Source of the DNA: Opitutales bacterium UBA2995
GTDB taxonomy: Bacteria > Verrucomicrobiota > Verrucomicrobiia > Opitutales > UBA2995
Direction: 5' to 3'
Assembly (NCBI GenBank): GCA_002346535.1
Contig: DDZZ01000059.1
Coordinates: 46,909 to 53,084 of the forward strand
Length of the DNA: 6,176 nucleotides
Position 1 is the stretch's first letter, and each line of letters begins with the position of its first letter. Shown piece by piece: positions 1 to 6,176 of this stretch. Below the pieces are notes generated by a model. That model did no database searches. It was given only the letters and a program-made list of their open reading frames with translations, and was not told the DNA's origin. The position numbers and the translations under genes were made by a program.

Positions 1-15
1 CTGAGCTAAGGGCCC

Positions 16-67
16 AAAAAAAAGAGCGAGCATTGGAACGAATAGCGAATCGCTAGTCAATGCTTGC
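16..67 (-). terminator. Rho-independent terminator for minus-strand transcription
   Basis: Positions 26-35 and 58-67 form a 10-bp stem: 9 of 10 pairs in the minus-strand RNA with one A-C mismatch, and all 10 in the plus-strand RNA if a G-U pair is allowed. Inside the loop, TAGCGA (43-48) and TCGCTA (50-55) form a second small hairpin. On the minus strand the stem is followed after two bases by eight T (positions 23 down to 16), the classic intrinsic-terminator layout. On the plus strand the next T-run (77-81) lies about ten bases past the stem, so plus-strand termination would be weaker. It is the only good terminator downstream of the sulfatase that ends at 483, although about 415 nt separate them. 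Confidence 0.7.
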
Positions 68-482
68 ATCGATTGATTTTTACTTCAGTCCAGAGTCCAC
101 GGTGAACCGAACTCCAAAATCGGTTGGTCAGGCAACTTCCTAATCCTATAAAAACCAAAAACTTTTAAAGCTAGTGTAGAAAGCTGGTAAAATTCCCTTC
201 GATTTTCTCCCACTTGGGATTGCCGAGTCGATACCCATGGCATCCGATCATAATGAGTTTTATGATTATTCGTTTTACAGCGGAGCACAGAGGGAGTTAA
301 AGGCACGTTTGAAAACCGGTCAACTGAATGGTCGAATAAAGGTCCTAGAAAAATTTATTGAGAAACATCTCAGAGGTATCCAATCGATCTGTTCGGATCC
401 ATCCGATAAAGCCTTGGTAGAACCAGCGATTCGTGATGTTTACATTCAAAGATGCAGCCTGAATTACTCCTCCACCCAGCTT
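68..482. other. Gap without a supported gene, between sulfatase stop and terminator
   Basis: I see no convincing gene here. On the minus strand a frame of 73 codons opens at a GTG at 306 and stops at 85, just before the terminator stem; it matches no family I know. On the plus strand a frame is open from 180 with an ATG at 237. Its first 80 or so residues look protein-like (a lysine- and leucine-rich, probably helical stretch), but it runs on antisense to the sulfatase until 914 and so is unlikely to be an intact gene. AACCGA (105-110) and TCGGTT (120-125) make a short hairpin with a 9-nt loop. The region may be a long 3' untranslated tail of the sulfatase transcript or the remains of a lost gene. 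Confidence 0.5.
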
Positions 483-2072
483 TCAGTTCTCCCTGCCCAT
501 CTCGAAATCCCTATCGAATTGTTCCCTCAACCGGCCCCAAGTCGAGGTCAGGTTTCGCAACCGATCAGGATAAGTAGTCGCCAAGTCATTGAGTTCCGCA
601 CGGTCTGCGGGCATGTTGTAAAGCTCCCAGCGGTTTCCGTTATCGCGACGCATAACTGCTTTCCAATCTCCGTCTCGAAGTGCGCGGTTGCCCGAATGAG
701 CCCAGAAAAGAGTTCTGTAACCCCAATCCTGATCTTGCTTAAAGACTTCAACCAAACTGCGGCCGGGGAAAACGGGAGCGTTTTCAAAGGGAGATGTATC
801 CACTCCAGCAAGCTCCAAGAAGGTAGGAACAAAATCGATAAAGTGAGCGGGGGTATGCCTAATCTCCCCTCGAGCCGATATCCCTTTGGGCCAATGAACA
901 ACCATGGGCGATGAAATGCCGCCTTCATGATTCCAGTGCTTATGAAGCGACATTGGCGTATTCGCCGCTGTGGACCAACCAGGCCCAAGGCATAAATAAG
1001 ACCCGGCAGATCCCAATGGTGCGGTTGGATCATGTTTGTCAGCGCGGTTTATAATCTCACCACTTGCCCCATTGTCAGAAACGAAAACAAAGAAAGTATT
1101 ATCCGATTCACCCATACGACTTACTTGGTCCATAACCCGGCCAATTTCCTGGTCCATCCGATCAATCATCGCCGCATGGATGGCCATCTTATGGGCCTGG
1201 AACTGCTTCTGCTCTTCCGATAAATCGTCCCAGGGGCTTGCATACGCTACCTCTCCAGAATGGATCTGGGAAACCATTTCATCTTCAGAGAGGTTCCAAG
1301 AGGGATAGATTTCTTCCCTACGTTCAGCCATGCCTGAATCAACCAGACTCATGAAAGTTAATCGAGACCACCTTTCTTTCCTCACAACATCCCAACCTCT
1401 TAAGTACACATACTTGTACGTTTCAATATCCTCAGGAAGTGCATGTAGAGGAAAATGAGGAGCGAAAAACGCCAGGAAGAGGAAGAAAGGCTGATCGGAT
1501 GTCTCGGCAGCGTGGTCCTTGAGAAATTCGATAGCGTAATCGGCTTTTGCTACTGTTGAGTAGAATCCTGAATCACGAAGAATTACAGGTTGGGGCTGGT
1601 CATCGAGGAACACCTTTCGGGGACTGAAAAACCGGTCCTGATCTCCTAAATAGAACGAACGATCAAAGCCACTCACGGAGGGATCCGCAGGCATGCCCTT
1701 TAAGTGCCACTTCCCCGAATGGTAGTTACGATATCCGGCTTCTTTTAACCGCAAGGGAAGCAAACGACTCCAGCTTGGCCATTCCTTTCCCTTTCTAGGA
1801 TCCATACCCACCTGCTGTGCATAGTATCCGGTAAGTAAAACCGCACGAGACGGCCAACAGCGGCCGGTAGAATACATTTGCGTAAACTTCAGTCCGCTTT
1901 CCGCCAGGCCGTCCAGAATGGGAGTTTGAATTTCCCCTCCATAACAACCCGCATCCGAGAATCCCATGTCGTCTGCAACAACCAAGATAATATTGGGCGG
2001 GTTTTCCGCAACCAGGAAAAGAGGAGCGAAAAAAAGAAGGATCCCTGTAAAGCAAGTGACACGCCTACCCAT
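483..2072 (-). CDS. Secreted formylglycine-dependent arylsulfatase
   Basis: This is a type I sulfatase that hydrolyses sulfate esters, probably on a polysaccharide, outside the cytoplasm. Numbered from the furthest upstream start (TTG at 2111), the metal-binding pair is D47-D48 and the maturation motif is C85-W-P-S-R89, where C85 becomes the catalytic formylglycine. Further active-site motifs are SGKWH (132-136), APHFPLH (217-223), SDNG (345-348, metal ligands D346 and N347) and KHWNHEGG (391-398). The C-terminal R-D-G-D-W-K and W-E-L-Y motifs (479-498) complete a full-length domain. The segment around 233-260 (Y-x-x-G-W-D-x-x-R) and the EGG motif resemble arylsulfatases abundant in Planctomycetota and Verrucomicrobiota. 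I chose ATG 2072 because it gives a compact signal peptide: M-G-R-R, a hydrophobic stretch, and likely cleavage near V-A-E. ATG 2108 or TTG 2111 would add 12 or 13 residues; no start has a well-spaced ribosome site. No maturase gene is in the window. Confidence 0.95.
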   Translation of the reverse strand: MGRRVTCFTGILLFFAPLFLVAENPPNIILVVADDMGFSDAGCYGGEIQTPILDGLAESGLKFTQMYSTGRCWPSRAVLLTGYYAQQVGMDPRKGKEWPSWSRLLPLRLKEAGYRNYHSGKWHLKGMPADPSVSGFDRSFYLGDQDRFFSPRKVFLDDQPQPVILRDSGFYSTVAKADYAIEFLKDHAAETSDQPFFLFLAFFAPHFPLHALPEDIETYKYVYLRGWDVVRKERWSRLTFMSLVDSGMAERREEIYPSWNLSEDEMVSQIHSGEVAYASPWDDLSEEQKQFQAHKMAIHAAMIDRMDQEIGRVMDQVSRMGESDNTFFVFVSDNGASGEIINRADKHDPTAPLGSAGSYLCLGPGWSTAANTPMSLHKHWNHEGGISSPMVVHWPKGISARGEIRHTPAHFIDFVPTFLELAGVDTSPFENAPVFPGRSLVEVFKQDQDWGYRTLFWAHSGNRALRDGDWKAVMRRDNGNRWELYNMPADRAELNDLATTYPDRLRNLTSTWGRLREQFDRDFEMGREN

Positions 2073-2150
2073 GCTTATCTTAAAACGATCAACCTTAGTC
2101 GAGCACATCAACCCTATTCGTTTTCACAATGGCGCATTTTGAGTAGGCTA

Positions 2151-2179
2151 ATTATAGACATTGAGGCTTATGAACCGAG
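2151..2179 (-). promoter_or_regulatory. Candidate promoter for the minus-strand sulfatase
   Basis: A perfect TATAAT lies on the minus strand at 2156-2151. The -35 region 16 to 18 bp upstream (about 2173-2180) has only weak resemblance to TTGACA (TCGGTT or nearby). Transcription would begin near 2144, leaving a leader of roughly 35 to 70 nt before the candidate starts at 2108 and 2072. The -10 match and position are good; the weak -35 could mean an activator is needed or that the match is chance in AT-rich DNA. Confidence 0.4.
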
Positions 2180-2250
2180 AATGCTTGATATCCAGTTGAC
2201 CCAATATAAGTTTCATAGAAGTGAGCCTGTCTCGGATCGCGCTCTAATTA

Positions 2251-2278
2251 TTAACCATTAAAGAATCAGCTGTATAAG
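2251..2278 (+). promoter_or_regulatory. Candidate promoter for the three-gene plus-strand unit
   Basis: TTAACC (2251-2256, four of six matches to TTGACA) is followed after 16 bp by TATAAG (2273-2278, five of six matches to TATAAT). It would give a leader of about 150 nt before the ATG at 2433. The leader contains two imperfect short dyads (2302-2322 and 2346-2372) but nothing I recognise as a riboswitch. An 8-bp direct repeat TAATTATT (2245-2252 and 2279-2286) brackets the promoter and could be coincidental. The TATAAT overlapping the start codon (2429-2434) is too close to serve the annotated start. Confidence 0.22.
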
Positions 2279-2432
2279 TAATTATTTTCCTATTACATCC
2301 TCAAGGTTATCAGGTCCCCTTGGAATAATTTACTTCCACGTTTGTGGTATCCGGAATACTTTTTTCAATACCTCAATGAATCGAGATTGGTAACCAGTTT
2401 TTCCATACAACAAATAACAAAATCACAATATA

Positions 2433-3329
2433 ATGAAAGATAAGAGAATCAGTTTTGTCGGATTAGGCCGCATGGGCGGGAATATGGCCAGAAGGCTCAA
2501 GGATTGTGGGTATAGTATATCCGGGGTCTCTGATATCGATTCCGAATTAAGCAAAGGACTCGCGGAAGAACTTGGAGTAACGGATTTTGACTCTCTGGCT
2601 AAGGTAACGGCAAGCTCAGATATTGTTTTCACTGTTGTAACCAACGATGCGGCCATGGATTCGATATTTTTTGGGAAAGATAATCTGTTTTCCAATTCGG
2701 CCGGCACCCTCTTTATCAACTGCGCAACCTTGTCGCCTGATATTCATCGAAAATTGGAATCGGCGGCTAAAGAAAATGGGGCGACAACCTTGGAAGCTTG
2801 CATGGCATCTAGCATCCCCCAAGCGAGGAATGGTGAATTGTACCTCATGATCGGAGGCGATGAAGGCACTTTCAACGAAGCCCGCCCATTGCTAGATGAT
2901 ATGAGCAAGAATTTAAGCTACGTCGGAGAAGCCGGCAAGGCCGCCGAGGTAAAAGCCCTCGTCAACATGGTGATGAACATCAACACTGCCGCCTTGGCAG
3001 AAGGCTTGGGCCTGGGACAAGCCCTGGGCTTAGATCTGGGAAAACTTTGCGAAGTTTTCGGTCAGACCGGGGCGAATTCCCGTGTGCTGGAAACCGATGC
3101 GGAGGATATGTTGGAGCGGGATCACGAGTGCTATTTCTCATCTGAACACGCTGCAAAAGACTCCGGCATCGCCCTGGATTTGGCAGCTCAACACTCCCTC
3201 AGCCTACCTTTGGCCAAAGCGACTCTGAAGCAATACCAAAGAATGATGGCCATTGGCCTTGGAGGTTACGACAAATCCGGAGTCGCAGAACTGACATTTC
3301 CAGGAAGAAAGGGTAGCGAATCGCAGTGA
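2433..3329 (+). CDS. NAD-dependent beta-hydroxyacid dehydrogenase (3-hydroxyisobutyrate dehydrogenase family)
   Basis: This is a cytosolic oxidoreductase that interconverts a beta-hydroxyacid and its semialdehyde or keto acid. At 298 residues it has the normal family length. The N-terminal Rossmann fold opens with G-L-G-R-M-G-G-N-M-A (10-19). Acidic D34 after the second strand favours NAD over NADP, an inference from family rules. The substrate loop reads E-A-C-M-A-S-S-I-P-Q-A (121-131), where classical members have D-A-P-V-S-G-G. The catalytic lysine is K174 and its partner N178 (G-x-x-x-E-V-K-A-L-V-N), and the C-terminal K-D pair is 242-243. The family covers 3-hydroxyisobutyrate, tartronate-semialdehyde, 6-phosphogluconate-like and glyoxylate or succinic-semialdehyde reductases; the loop does not identify which. 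The ATG at 2433 places the Rossmann strand at residue 6 as expected, but has no Shine-Dalgarno sequence. It is the first gene of a tight plus-strand set; its stop overlaps the next start. Confidence 0.93.
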   Translation: MKDKRISFVGLGRMGGNMARRLKDCGYSISGVSDIDSELSKGLAEELGVTDFDSLAKVTASSDIVFTVVTNDAAMDSIFFGKDNLFSNSAGTLFINCATLSPDIHRKLESAAKENGATTLEACMASSIPQARNGELYLMIGGDEGTFNEARPLLDDMSKNLSYVGEAGKAAEVKALVNMVMNINTAALAEGLGLGQALGLDLGKLCEVFGQTGANSRVLETDAEDMLERDHECYFSSEHAAKDSGIALDLAAQHSLSLPLAKATLKQYQRMMAIGLGGYDKSGVAELTFPGRKGSESQ

Positions 3330-4057
3330 TTGGTGAAATTAAGAATCATCTTGGAGAAAAAATTGATTTTCAGTTTTTCGAAGGTGACGAAACACTTTCC
3401 AGCTGGATTGTCGCGCTGGGACACGGAGTCACTGGAAATAGAAATCGACCAGTCATTGCTGAAACGGCCAACGCTCTGAACGAGGCAGGCTTCAGTACAA
3501 TCGCCTTTTCCTTTTCAGGTAATGGCGACTCCGAAGGCGATTTTCGGGATTCCTGTACCTCGAAAGGCGTAGAGGACCTCACAGCAGTGCTCAACTCCCT
3601 GGGCGAAAGAAAAGTGGCCTATATAGGCCACAGCATGGGGGCAGCCATCGGTGTGCTTACAGCGGCAAAAGATCCCCGAATCAAACGCATGGTTTCATTG
3701 GCCGGAATGGTTGACACTAAAAAATTTGCTTTGACAGAATTCGGTGAAGAAACGCCCGACGAAAGCTGCATGTGGGAAGAAGAAAGTTGCCCTTTGTCTC
3801 AGGCATTCATGGACGACTTGTGCCAAACCGTGAAAACTGTGATTGAGCAGACAGATTCAGTTAATGTTCCATGGTTGCTGCTCCACGGATCAGCGGATGA
3901 TGTGGTTTTACCCCAAGACAGTATTGCGATAAAAGAACGTCTCGGGGATCGCGTTGATCACCATATCATCGAAGGAGCAGACCACAGCTTCAATGATGCA
4001 CACCGTCAAGAGCAGCTTGATGTGGTAGTCGATTGGCTTTCTAAAGAATGTACTTAA
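3326..4057 (+). CDS. Alpha/beta hydrolase (serine esterase/S33-like)
   Basis: This is a 243-residue serine hydrolase without a signal peptide, so probably cytosolic. The oxyanion-hole motif is L-G-H-G (31-34). The nucleophile elbow is G-H-S-M-G (101-105) with catalytic S103. The acid is D191 in L-H-G-S-A-D-D (185-192), and the histidine is H220 in E-G-A-D-H-S-F (216-222). The F-S-F-S-G-N-G-D-S-E-G stretch (61-71) is typical of small hydrolases of the BAAT/S33-like group, which act on esters, thioesters or lactones; the substrate cannot be read from sequence. The segment 132-180 is a small acidic cap. The start is a GTG whose last bases overlap the TGA of the dehydrogenase (GTGA), a sign of translational coupling; the purine-rich GAAAGGG upstream is rather far away. 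The tight packing suggests it works in the same pathway as the dehydrogenase. Confidence 0.92.
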   Translation: MIGEIKNHLGEKIDFQFFEGDETLSSWIVALGHGVTGNRNRPVIAETANALNEAGFSTIAFSFSGNGDSEGDFRDSCTSKGVEDLTAVLNSLGERKVAYIGHSMGAAIGVLTAAKDPRIKRMVSLAGMVDTKKFALTEFGEETPDESCMWEEESCPLSQAFMDDLCQTVKTVIEQTDSVNVPWLLLHGSADDVVLPQDSIAIKERLGDRVDHHIIEGADHSFNDAHRQEQLDVVVDWLSKECT

Positions 4058-4076
4058 TCACACGAAAATAGTTATC

Positions 4077-5063
4077 ATGAAACATTACTTTATTGTTTCC
4101 CTTTGTATTATTTTTTCATTTGGAACACTTAACGGCGTCCACACCGGTAGCGGTATTATGACATTCGATACAGTCCCCGGCTGGGGATTGGATGAAAACG
4201 GCAAGTCTCAGATTGGATCCTGCCATGGTTCGATTGTCATCGACAAAGCTGGGAACATTTACACCAGTGCCAACAAGGGTCTCTTTGTATTTAAACCGGA
4301 TGGGACCTTAGTTCGGACTCATATCCAGGAGGACCTCATGGAGATGCACGATATGGAAATCCGTGAAGAATTCGGAGTTGAATACATTTACGCCGCTAGA
4401 AATAAGGGAGGTATTGGAATCAAATTTCATGCCCAGACCGCCCAGATCGTTTTAACCTTGGGATTTCCAAAAGAATCGGGGCTGGATATCGATGTATTGA
4501 AACCTACTGCCATCACAGTGGCTGAGAATGGGGACATTTTTTTATCGGACGGCTATGGCAGTAGCAAAATTTTCAAGTTCGATAAAACCGGAAAGTACCT
4601 CAAGCACTTTGGAGGCCCCGGGGATGGGCTCAAAGAATTCCATACGCCACACGGTATGACTTTGGATACTCGTTACGATTCGCACCGTTTGTTGATTTGT
4701 GATCGCAATCACCAACCCATAGGACGCCTCTTACACTATGATCTGGAAGGCAATTTCATTCAGGTTGCCGCTTCCAACCTCAGCTGGCCAACATCAGTCG
4801 CGATTCAGGGCGACTATGTTTCCGTACCGAGCCTGGAAGGCAGGCTGAGTATACTGGATAAACGCAATGCCGTTGTATCTGTTTTAGGTTACAACGCCGA
4901 TCCAGGCGAGGACGTGGGCGGCTGGTATCGGGTTAAACAGGAGGATTGGAAAGAAGGTATCTTCCACGGCACACATGGCTCATACTGGGACAAGAATGGG
5001 AACCTCTACATTCAGGATTGGAATATCGACGGACGAATCATGAAGTTGGTCAGGGTCAAGTAA
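4077..5063 (+). CDS. Secreted NHL-type beta-propeller, PAL-like (peptidyl-alpha-hydroxyglycine alpha-amidating lyase family)
   Basis: This 328-residue protein begins with a signal peptide (1 to about 20, K-H-Y then a hydrophobic core) and no good lipobox, so it is probably exported as a soluble protein. The rest is a repeated beta-propeller: G-N-I-Y-T (59-63), G-D-I-F-L-S-D-G-Y (152-160), S-H-R-L-L-I-C-D-R (202-210) and G-N-L-Y-I-Q-D (308-314) are blade strands. Compared from memory with the rat PAL core, H91, Y160, H192, R210 and H300 fall where zinc ligand H585, catalytic Y654, H690, R706 and H786 lie. The H91-to-Y160 spacing is 69 residues in both. The cysteines of the two animal disulfides are not conserved as pairs, and catalytic Arg533 has no clear match (K67 is near). 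There is no monooxygenase partner domain. It starts 19 nt after the hydrolase, without a Shine-Dalgarno sequence. It may be a real lyase or a binding propeller that kept the metal site. Confidence 0.85.
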   Translation: MKHYFIVSLCIIFSFGTLNGVHTGSGIMTFDTVPGWGLDENGKSQIGSCHGSIVIDKAGNIYTSANKGLFVFKPDGTLVRTHIQEDLMEMHDMEIREEFGVEYIYAARNKGGIGIKFHAQTAQIVLTLGFPKESGLDIDVLKPTAITVAENGDIFLSDGYGSSKIFKFDKTGKYLKHFGGPGDGLKEFHTPHGMTLDTRYDSHRLLICDRNHQPIGRLLHYDLEGNFIQVAASNLSWPTSVAIQGDYVSVPSLEGRLSILDKRNAVVSVLGYNADPGEDVGGWYRVKQEDWKEGIFHGTHGSYWDKNGNLYIQDWNIDGRIMKLVRVK

Positions 5064-5140
5064 TTCCGGTCGTGAATTGCCCAACTAACAAGGAGTCGCT
5101 GACAGATTTTGCCGGCGCCTCGAATTGCCGAGTGATACGA

Positions 5141-6176
5141 TCAAGAATCAACAGGTCGCAGGGTCAGCAGCCTAAGCTCTAGGGCCTGATCGCCAGGAAT
5201 TTTTGGAGCAGTTAGGATGACTACGCCATCACCTTCGGTCAAGTGAATCTTGCCGATATTGATGGGCTTGAAGTCTTTCTCGTACGACTCCTGGCGTACG
5301 ACTTTATCTTCCGCCGCCCCTACAATGGGTGGATCGTGAGCTTCTGTTATCTTGGCTTCAAGAACAGAGCTCCCAAATCGCAGCTCAATGGTTGAGCCTA
5401 CATCTTTGGCAGGACATGCGTAGTAAAGAGTAACTTCATAGCTTCCGGCGTTTGCGACTTGCACATCCCAAGTTATTGAATCCCCTTCGTCTGTCCAATT
5501 GAGAAAGTATGAGCTATTTGGATACCGGTTAGATCGTATGATTGTGCCATGTGCAAAGCCGTCCCGAGCCGGCAGTTGGGTCATCGGTGCATCCGAATGA
5601 CAAATCACAAAGGGACGTTTTTCTTCCTGAATTTGGGAGACCACATCGGCACGCCACTCATCAACCGCCTTCCGAAGCGTATTTGTTATTTCCGAATGCT
5701 CAGTAGTAACGGGCGAACGCTGTTCTGGATCCTTCACAATATCGAAAAGCTCACCATTATTATCGAGACGGAATCGCTGCGTGCGCACACTTACTTTATC
5801 CCGCCAGTGGGTAAAAATCATCCGGTCCGGAGCAGGCGCATAATCCTCCAAAAGAGCTGATTTTATACTCATACCGTCCAAGGGTTTAGCTGGGATATAT
5901 TTAATCCCGACCATATCTGCCAAGGTGGGTAACAAATCGGTTACTGAACTGATCGAGCGCACCTGCTTACCGGCGGCGATTTTGGCAGGCCATTTAACAA
6001 ACAGGGGCGAACGCACTCCGCCTTCATCCGTGGAACCTTTACGGCCCTTCATACCTCCATTCCAGCGCACACCGTTTGGGCCATTGTCACAAAAATAGAT
6101 GAAGATTGTATTTTCCGATACTCCCAATTCATCGAGCTTGCTGACCAGACGCCCCACATTCCAATCGATGTTTTCG
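5141..6176 (-). CDS. Sulfatase, C-terminal part, with appended beta-sandwich domain (5' end outside the window)
   Basis: The frame is open through the right edge, so the N-terminal part with the formylglycine motif and signal peptide is not seen; a GTG at 6157 is internal, not the start. Counting from the first complete codon (6175), the visible protein has 344 residues. F-C-D-N-G-P (28-33) carries metal ligands D30 and N31. G-G-M-K-G-R-K-G-S (40-48) and D-E-G-G-V-R (50-55) are the usual lysine and EGG motifs of type I sulfatases. The catalytic fold closes near L-F-D-I-V-K-D-P (143-150). About 155 further residues (190-344) are an extra domain of alternating hydrophobic strands, including W-D-V-Q-V-A-N-A-G-S-Y (236-246). 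This resembles carbohydrate-binding beta-sandwich modules (CBM6/35-like), an inference. The sequence around the active site differs from the sulfatase at 483-2072, so this is a different subfamily and not a duplicate. Confidence 0.93.
   Translation of the reverse strand, partial: ENIDWNVGRLVSKLDELGVSENTIFIYFCDNGPNGVRWNGGMKGRKGSTDEGGVRSPLFVKWPAKIAAGKQVRSISSVTDLLPTLADMVGIKYIPAKPLDGMSIKSALLEDYAPAPDRMIFTHWRDKVSVRTQRFRLDNNGELFDIVKDPEQRSPVTTEHSEITNTLRKAVDEWRADVVSQIQEEKRPFVICHSDAPMTQLPARDGFAHGTIIRSNRYPNSSYFLNWTDEGDSITWDVQVANAGSYEVTLYYACPAKDVGSTIELRFGSSVLEAKITEAHDPPIVGAAEDKVVRQESYEKDFKPINIGKIHLTEGDGVVILTAPKIPGDQALELRLLTLRPVDS

Noticed and set aside
1..9. Possible end of a plus-strand gene (in-frame TAA at 7-9)
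   Set aside because: Only two codons precede the stop in the window, so nothing supports a reading frame.
548..1033. Minus-strand frame of 161 codons within the sulfatase
   Set aside because: It is another frame of the same strand inside a gene with clear conserved motifs.
1878..2261. Plus-strand frame of 127 codons across the sulfatase start and upstream region
   Set aside because: Most of it is antisense to the conserved signal peptide and active-site region of the sulfatase; the rest covers the promoter region and shows no domain.
2302..2372. Possible riboswitch or attenuator in the leader before the dehydrogenase
   Set aside because: Two short dyads (CAAGG/CCTTG and GGTAT/ATACC) have weak stems and match no RNA family I recognise; the T-run at 2360-2365 lies inside the second one.
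2423..2719. Minus-strand frame of 98 codons opposite the dehydrogenase
   Set aside because: It is antisense to the Rossmann motif of the dehydrogenase, serine- and proline-rich as expected for a shadow frame.
5064..5140. Possible terminator between the convergent propeller and second sulfatase genes
   Set aside because: Only a 4-bp stem (CTCG 5119-5122 with CGAG 5129-5132) and no T-run on either strand; not enough to call.
1..6176. CRISPR arrays, tRNA or rRNA genes, insertion sequences
   Set aside because: No regularly spaced repeats, no transposase domains with terminal repeats, and no cloverleaf-like or conserved rRNA segments were seen.

Overview
The window is a bacterial chromosomal segment of moderate GC content. 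It carries two sulfatase genes on the minus strand, one complete and one cut by the right edge, and three plus-strand genes packed between them. Abundant secreted formylglycine sulfatases, start codons without a clear Shine-Dalgarno sequence, and a secreted beta-propeller protein fit a marine-type polysaccharide degrader of the PVC group (Verrucomicrobiota, Lentisphaerota or Planctomycetota; Verrucomicrobiota is my first guess). This is an inference from gene content; no taxonomic marker gene is present.

Layout. Positions 16-67 form a hairpin followed, on the minus strand, by a run of eight T: a good rho-independent terminator for minus-strand transcription. Positions 68-482 hold no gene I can support. 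A complete secreted arylsulfatase lies at 483-2072 (minus; the start may be upstream at 2108 or 2111). Positions 2073-2432 are the divergent control region, with a perfect TATAAT -10 box facing the sulfatase and a weaker promoter candidate facing right. The plus-strand set follows: a beta-hydroxyacid dehydrogenase (2433-3329), an alpha/beta hydrolase (3326-4057, GTG start overlapping the previous stop by 4 nt) and a secreted six-bladed propeller protein (4077-5063, 19 nt further on). After a 77-nt convergent gap comes the C-terminal part of a second sulfatase (5141-6176, minus) carrying an extra C-terminal beta-sandwich-like domain.

How they may work together. The sulfatases would remove sulfate esters outside the cytoplasm. 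The three plus-strand genes look like one transcription unit. The propeller is the most interesting gene: its blade pattern and four residues line up with the catalytic core of peptidyl-alpha-hydroxyglycine alpha-amidating lyase (PAL), including all three zinc histidines, the catalytic tyrosine and a conserved arginine, at spacings close to those in the animal enzyme. PAL releases glyoxylate, and the dehydrogenase family of the first gene includes glyoxylate and tartronate-semialdehyde reductases. A link between them (secreted lyase, cytosolic reductase) is a testable but speculative idea. Substrates of all five proteins are unknown from sequence alone.
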